From Mesorhizobium amorphae (GTDB taxonomy: Bacteria; Pseudomonadota; Alphaproteobacteria; Rhizobiales; Rhizobiaceae), in contig QFNI01000070.1 of the NCBI GenBank assembly GCA_003240775.1, positions 1-16,801 on the forward strand: a stretch of DNA of 16,801 bases, in the 5' to 3' direction. The number at the start of each line of letters is the position of its first letter. Within the stretch, counting starts at the first letter, position 1. Below the pieces are notes generated by a model. The model had not been told where the DNA came from, did no database searches, and worked only from the letters and a program-made list of their open reading frames with translations. Below, piece by piece: positions 7,001-16,801 of the stretch. The position numbers were made by a program, and so were the translations under genes.

Positions 7001-8650
7001 TTCCGGCGTCCGCTCCGCCTGCTGCGCCACGAGTGTGTGGATAGAGGCCAGGTCGTATCGGCGCGCGGTGGCGTTGAGATCGTGAAGCACGAAGCGACGC
7101 TCGGCCTCGGAAACAAGCGGCATGGCCGACAAGGGCGCCTGCCTGTCGACGCAGGCGACCGCGAGCGCCAGGCGCGTAGCGATCTCATGCGCGCGCTCAG
7201 CCGACACCCGGCCGGAATCGTAGACCAGCCGGCTCTCGCGCCCGAGCACGAACGAAAGCGCGCAGCCTTCGATGCCGCTCGCATCGCCTTCAGCCGCAAG
7301 CCGGATGCCGACCGACAGACGTGGCGCGACGAGCTGCGGTGTGCGCTCGACGAGATCGAGGGCATAGGAAAGACGTGCGCGCAGATCGGCCAGGGAGGCC
7401 ACTGCATCGGCCAGGAACTGCCCGGCGGGCTGGTCGCCATCGGCCTCCACACGGCAGGGCACGGACGGCGCGAAATAGCCGGGATGAGCAGCACAGAAGC
7501 CCGCGAGCTCGTCGCTCACGAACGCCACGTCGAAAGCCGGCCGGTCGGCGAGCCGCGCAAGAAACGCCAGCACCAGCGCCGCCCGGTCCTGGGCATTCAG
7601 ACCGGCGGGAAAAGCGAGCGCCACCGAAGCGGTCTCGCCTCCGCCGTCCGCCGCGACGCCTGCTAACTCAAGGTCTTCAGCGCGCGCCAAGCTGCGGCGG
7701 AACACGGGCTCATGGGGCATGACGCGCGACAGGGCCTCGTCGAGCCGGAGCCGCGCGTCCTCATCAAGAACCGGCAGCTGATCGCCGACGCGAGCCAGTT
7801 CCGTGAGCGGCGTTGCACCCTCTACCAGCACGGCCCCGTCCGCGGCAGCCACCACCAGTCCCGTCCCCTGCACCCCGAGCACCTCGCCGGGCACCCCGCC
7901 TGCCGGGCACCCCAGCACGGAAAGTGCCGTCACCGTCACCGGCCCGGCGGCCGTCAGAATCTTGGGTGAGGTCAGCGGATTGGCGTAGCCCTCGCCGAAG
8001 GTGAGCGCCCGCACCAGGCGCGACAGTGTTTCGGCACGATCCGCAAAGTTGAGGGTGCCAGCCGCGCTGGGACGGGCACGTCGGGCGTAGTATGTCCGCT
8101 GTGACAGATCCTGCCTGCGGCAGTGAAGTGTGCCGCGGCCGATGTCGCGGACGAGTTCCTCGAAGCTCTCCACTCCTGCTTCCAGGCATTTCGTGTTGAG
8201 GCTGAACGCGGTGTCGTCGGCGCTGACGTCGATCGCGCGCGAGGCATGCACATCGCCCTCGTCCACGCCGACCGTGATCGCATGCCAGGAAACGCCGTGC
8301 GTAGTCCTGCCCTCGATCAGGCTCCAGGCCGGCGTGTTCAGCCCCGCGCGCTCCGGCAACGGGCCGTCGTGGAAGTTGATCGCGCCGCGCCGCGCGCGGC
8401 CGCTCGCGCTTTCGGGCACCATGCGCAGATTGGCCATGCTGAAGAGCCAGTCATATTCAAAGGCTGCAAGCTTCGCCGCCCAATCGCCTAAGCCATCGAT
8501 GAGAGGGATGTCGCGCGCCAGCGCCCAGCGCTTCACAGCCTCGCTTTCCGTCACGATCGCTGCGATCCGCGCTTCCTCGCGCAAGAGGATCGCCGCGCAT
8601 TGCGTCAGAAGCGCGTTGTCGCCGACAAGCAGGGTGCTCTGGTTCTTCAT
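4067..8650 (-). CDS. NRPS starter module: formyltransferase, vestigial condensation, adenylation split by luciferase-like monooxygenase, carrier
   Basis: A 1527-residue single-module NRPS. Residues 1-285 are a Fmt/ArnA-like formyltransferase with its catalytic trio (N92 and H94 in NFHDGPLP, D130), predicted to formylate the amino group. Residues 340-515 resemble only the C-terminal half of a condensation domain, without HHxxxDG, so inactive. The adenylation domain has A1-A4 at 561-734 (YTSGSTGRPKG at 683) and A5-A10 at 1200-1396 (NMYGPTE, YRTGDL, K1393). Between A4 and A5, residues 770-1110 are an FMN-dependent luciferase-like monooxygenase of the MupA/Atu3671 type. The carrier domain is at 1422-1490, GGHSL with Ser1453. 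Aligned to GrsA, the specificity residues are D732, I733, L736, Q1150, F1176, G1178, M1201, I1209, W1210, K1393, close to the glycine code DILQLGLIWK. No thioesterase is present, so the acyl chain is presumably passed to the divergent PKS. The first ATG fits the formyltransferase N-terminus; its ribosome binding site is weak. Confidence 0.96.
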   Translation of the reverse strand: MKNQSTLLVGDNALLTQCAAILLREEARIAAIVTESEAVKRWALARDIPLIDGLGDWAAKLAAFEYDWLFSMANLRMVPESASGRARRGAINFHDGPLPERAGLNTPAWSLIEGRTTHGVSWHAITVGVDEGDVHASRAIDVSADDTAFSLNTKCLEAGVESFEELVRDIGRGTLHCRRQDLSQRTYYARRARPSAAGTLNFADRAETLSRLVRALTFGEGYANPLTSPKILTAAGPVTVTALSVLGCPAGGVPGEVLGVQGTGLVVAAADGAVLVEGATPLTELARVGDQLPVLDEDARLRLDEALSRVMPHEPVFRRSLARAEDLELAGVAADGGGETASVALAFPAGLNAQDRAALVLAFLARLADRPAFDVAFVSDELAGFCAAHPGYFAPSVPCRVEADGDQPAGQFLADAVASLADLRARLSYALDLVERTPQLVAPRLSVGIRLAAEGDASGIEGCALSFVLGRESRLVYDSGRVSAERAHEIATRLALAVACVDRQAPLSAMPLVSEAERRFVLHDLNATARRYDLASIHTLVAQQAERTPELPAVSFRGQSITYRELDCRAERLARSLVARGAGPGTIVGLHLGRGIELVVGAYAILKTGAAYLPLDPAFPENRLALMVEDSATRLILADRDHAHAFAGGGAAVVVIEALEAEPPASALSLPEGAPDSLAYVIYTSGSTGRPKGVMIEHRNVANFFAGMDERVPRVVGGRQETWLAVTSLSFDISVLEIFWTLARGFKVVVHASALDRAKAGPAAVKRARSIDFSLFYWGNDDGVGAEKYRTLIEGARFADTHGFNAVWTPERHFHAFGGPYPNPAVTGAAVAAVTKNLAIRAGSCVLPLHHPARVAEEWAVVDNLSNGRVGLAFASGWMPEDFVLRPENAPPSNKAAMLRDIETVRKLWRGESVPFDLNGASIDVLTQPRPMSRELPVWVTTAGNPETYRDAARMGANVLTHLLGQSIAELKEKIAIYRATLQECGRDPRDHKVTVMLHTLVGRDREQVRELAREPMKAYLRSAAALIKQYAWAFPAFKKPAGVSNAMEVDLQALAPDEMDAILEFAFLRYFEDSGLFGTPADAAARTAELEAIGVDEIACLIDFGLPSQIVLDALHPLAEVVAGAHVQETAMGEGLAADIRREGVTHLQCTPSMMGMFLGDGEDRAALAEVAHLFIGGEALRKPLLTELNRATGASVENMYGPTETTIWSSTATTPFEGDVAPLGRAIANTQLYVLDRMRQPVPPGVAGELFIGGEGVARGYLNRPELTAERFLPNPFAPGRIYRTGDLVRLSAEGRLDFIGRTDNQVKIRGNRIELGEIEARIAEIEGVREAVVSVREDRPGDKRIVAYLRASRRMGVEEVRAYLDGDLPEYMIPAHVMVLDAFPLTPNAKVDRNRLPPPIEAEEEAPPAPATAETGASEAERVVTDAFKRILGRAQVGRHDNFFALGGHSLLAVQMHRELKSGLAPALTITDLFRFPTVAGLAQHIAGGRDEGRQLNRVAERAAARRASLENRRAIFARTPNVA

Positions 8651-8983
8651 GGGATCGGACCCGCGGGAATTGGCTGTGTTGCCCGAGAAGACAAGCGCCC
8701 CCGGCCCCGGTCAATTTCCGCGTTTTGCTTCCATCGGATGAGGAATGCGCAGTCGCAGGCGGCAATGCTTGCGACGCTACCCAATTCGGCGTGTTGATCG
8801 CGCCGGGCCCTACCCCAAAGGATGAGTTGTGCTGGTTTGCCCGCGCGGACCAAATCCCATCACGGGGAAGCCTTCCCGGGAGATTTCTCCGGGTTGGCAG
8901 GCGTGGCGGGCCAAGCACCAGATGGCTCGGCGGATGCAGCATCCCCGCTCTTTCGTTCCAATCACGGCGACCGGCGGGACCCC
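8651..8983. promoter_or_regulatory. Divergent control region between NRPS and PKS operons
   Basis: These 333 bases separate the NRPS start from the chosen PKS start and should hold both promoters. For the NRPS, TTGACC on the minus strand (8714-8709) is a fair -35 element; the best -10 at 17-base spacing (8691-8686, TCTTCT) is poor. On the PKS side are a palindrome GGGAAGcCTTCCC (8865-8877) and, overlapping it, a bulged hairpin at 8875-8893 whose left arm shares bases 8875-8877; the two structures cannot form together in RNA. An ATG at 8822 is in frame with the PKS and would turn part of this region into coding sequence, but the residues it adds match no domain. Confidence 0.5.
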
Positions 8984-15418
<6,435 letters not shown>

Positions 15419-15452
15419 GCGGCATACGCACCCCCCTCACCCGCGCGGGAGC

Positions 15453-15461
15453 CTTTCGATG
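15453..15461 (+). other. Start region of the flippase deciding its position
   Basis: GGGAG lies at 15447-15451 and the ATG at 15459, a 7-base spacing. No other in-frame ATG or GTG falls between the inverted repeat and the first membrane helix before 15555, which would cut into the helix. This supports a start upstream of the inverted repeat, so the repeat is translated. Confidence 0.55.
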
Positions 15462-16801
15462 GCGATGACGGTTTCCGAGCGCAGGCTGGGTCCGGCGGAT
15501 GCGCCCGCCGGACCCAGCCTGCGCTCGCGCATCCTCCAGGCGGCCGGCTGGTCCATGACGGCCTATGCCTGCGGCTACGTGCTGCGCTTCGCTTCGAGCC
15601 TCATCATGACGCGCCTTCTGGTGCCCGAGATGTTCGGCGTGATGGCGGTGGCGACCATCGTGCAGGTGGTCGCTTCCATGCTGTGCGATGTGGGCCTGCG
15701 CCAGGCGGTAATCCAGAACAAGCGCGGCGACGACCCGCTCTTCCTCGACACGGCCTGGACGCTGCAGATCATCCGTGGCGGCGTGATCTGGGTCGCCTGC
15801 TTGGTCTGCGCGGGCGCGATCTTCTGGGGGGCCGCCACCGGCTGGTTCGCACCGGGCTCGGTCTATGCCGACGGCGAGCTTCCCGCGATCATCGCGGTCA
15901 TGGCGCTGTCGGCCGTGATCCTCGGCTTCCAGTCCACCAAGTCGATGTCATCCGACCGCCACCTCAACCAGAAGGGGTTGGCCGTCGTAGAGCTCGGCGG
16001 CAACGCGTCGGGCCTCGCAGTGGCCGTCATCGTCGGAATCCTCACCCATTCCATCTGGTCCTTCGTGGTGTCGAACCTCTTTGCGGCCTTCGTCACGGTG
16101 GCGCTCACGCACTGGTATCTGCCAGGTGCCGCCAACCGTCTGCGCATGGATCGCGGCCTCGCATGGGAGCTGATCCGCTTCGGCCGCTGGATTCTCGTTT
16201 CCTCGCTCTTCACCGTTCTCGCCGCCAACGGCGACCGCATCATGCTCGCCGGCTGGACCGATCCTGCGACGCTCGGCCTCTACGTGCTCGCATTCAACCT
16301 CGTTCTGATGATCGAGGGCGGTGGGGGACGGCTTTTCTGGTCGGTCGCCACCTCCGCCTTCAGCCGCATCGCGCATGAGAGGCCGGAGGCGATCCGCACT
16401 GCCTATTACCGCTGCCGACTGCCCTTCGATTGCGTCTTCGTGGGGGGTGCAGGCTTTCTCTTCTCAGGCGGCGAGGCCATCGTCACGATCCTCTACGACG
16501 ACCGCTACGTCCACGCCGGCGCGATGCTTCAGATCCTGTCCTTCAGCCTGCTTCTTTCGCGCTTCGGCTTGGCCAGTGCCTTGTTCCTGGCGCTTGGCGA
16601 GCCACAGAATCTCGGCCTCATAGCCGGCATCAAGACGGCGGCGCTCTTTCTCTCCGCCACGATCGCAAACACTCTGTTCGGCTTCGAAGCAGCCCTTTGG
16701 GCCATCGCGCTGCACGGTGGTCACCCCGAGGCGTTTGGCGCTCATCTCGTGGATGATGGCGGGCATGTTGGCCTCAGGCGGAACGATCACGTCGTCGAGC
16801 G
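15459..16801 (+). CDS. Wzx-type polysaccharide flippase (oligosaccharide/lipid-linked repeat exporter), 3' end off the right edge
   Basis: An inner-membrane protein of the polysaccharide transporter (Wzx/RfbX, MATE-like) superfamily that would flip lipid-linked sugar repeats to the periplasm. Typical features are the opening WSMTAYACGYVLRFASSLIM (31-50), TRLLVPEMFG (51-60), DVGLRQAVIQ (77-86), repeated hydrophobic helices through residue 418, and the central DRIMLAG (259-265). The ATG has GGGAG 7 bases upstream and lies 40 bases after the PKS stop, so co-transcription is likely. Residues 6-23 are encoded by a perfect 23-bp inverted repeat, forming an atypical N-terminal tail before the usual start of the family. 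From about residue 420 (base 16716) the translation becomes hydrophilic where membrane helices are expected, so the last 86 bases may be out of frame or belong to something else. Cargo could be a sugar repeat or a glycosylated form of the NRPS-PKS product; the sequence does not say. Confidence 0.88.
   Translation, partial: MAMTVSERRLGPADAPAGPSLRSRILQAAGWSMTAYACGYVLRFASSLIMTRLLVPEMFGVMAVATIVQVVASMLCDVGLRQAVIQNKRGDDPLFLDTAWTLQIIRGGVIWVACLVCAGAIFWGAATGWFAPGSVYADGELPAIIAVMALSAVILGFQSTKSMSSDRHLNQKGLAVVELGGNASGLAVAVIVGILTHSIWSFVVSNLFAAFVTVALTHWYLPGAANRLRMDRGLAWELIRFGRWILVSSLFTVLAANGDRIMLAGWTDPATLGLYVLAFNLVLMIEGGGGRLFWSVATSAFSRIAHERPEAIRTAYYRCRLPFDCVFVGGAGFLFSGGEAIVTILYDDRYVHAGAMLQILSFSLLLSRFGLASALFLALGEPQNLGLIAGIKTAALFLSATIANTLFGFEAALWAIALHGGHPEAFGAHLVDDGGHVGLRRNDHVVE
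15476..15527. repeat. Perfect 23-bp inverted repeat with 6-base loop inside the flippase reading frame
   Basis: Arms 15476-15498 and 15505-15527 are exact reverse complements, GC-rich, separated by ATGCGC. The left arm begins 15 bases after the flippase ATG codon. No T-run follows, so it is not a classical intrinsic terminator. In mRNA it would form a very stable hairpin just inside the coding region, and could limit flippase translation or ribosome entry relative to the PKS. An inserted palindromic element kept in frame is the other reading. I saw no second copy in this window. Confidence 0.9.

Noticed and set aside
5129..7666. Long plus-strand open frame of 845 codons opposite the NRPS
   Set aside because: It is antisense to well-conserved NRPS domains, is rich in arginine, glycine, histidine and alanine, and shows no recognisable domain. 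Long antisense frames are expected in GC-rich genes.
4067..8650. Siderophore synthesis as the role of the NRPS-PKS
   Set aside because: Related monooxygenase domains occur in an Agrobacterium siderophore cluster, but no chelating-group genes, TonB receptor or Fur-like site is visible in this window.
8822..8983. Earlier PKS start at 8822
   Set aside because: The 54 added residues match no PKS feature and the ATG directly abuts AAAGG with no spacing; the ATG at 8984 places the KS at the usual distance. It cannot be fully excluded.
15476..15530. Rho-independent terminator after the PKS
   Set aside because: The hairpin is strong but lies after the flippase start codon and no T-run follows on either side.
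16716..16801. Insertion sequence at the right edge
   Set aside because: The minus-strand segment has a faintly helix-turn-helix-like stretch (AKRLGVTTVQR), but I recognise no transposase family, terminal repeat or target duplication in these few bases.

Overview
The window looks like a GC-rich alphaproteobacterial chromosome, probably Hyphomicrobiales (rhizobia and relatives). This rests on the GC-rich codon use, the ExoY/Wzx-style polysaccharide genes and the resemblance of the NRPS to the MupA/Atu3671 family. The placement is inference. I see no tRNA, rRNA, CRISPR array or complete insertion sequence.

The left third carries exopolysaccharide genes. On the minus strand, running off the left edge, is a polyprenyl glycosylphosphotransferase that starts lipid-linked sugar assembly. 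Upstream of it on the same strand is a membrane-anchored family 2 glycosyltransferase. A 269-base region separates these from a divergent WecG/TagA/CpsF glycosyltransferase on the plus strand.

The middle is a small hybrid NRPS-PKS assembly line. A minus-strand pair consists of a 1527-residue NRPS and an Sfp/EntD-like phosphopantetheinyl transferase whose start overlaps the NRPS stop by 11 bases. The NRPS reads formyltransferase, vestigial condensation remnant, adenylation domain split by a luciferase-like FMN monooxygenase, carrier protein. Its specificity residues match the glycine code closely. Facing away across a 333-base region is a 2144-residue PKS reading KS-AT-KR-DH-ACP-TE, with KR before DH. 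Together they predict N-formylglycine (possibly oxidised) as starter, at least one polyketide extension, reduction, dehydration and thioesterase release.

Forty bases after the PKS a Wzx-type flippase begins, probably in the same transcript, so a secondary-metabolite module sits between polysaccharide initiation, glycosyl transfer and export genes. Near the flippase start, inside its reading frame, is a perfect 23-bp inverted repeat. Near the right edge the flippase frame stops looking like a membrane protein, suggesting a frameshift, a junction or an assembly problem.
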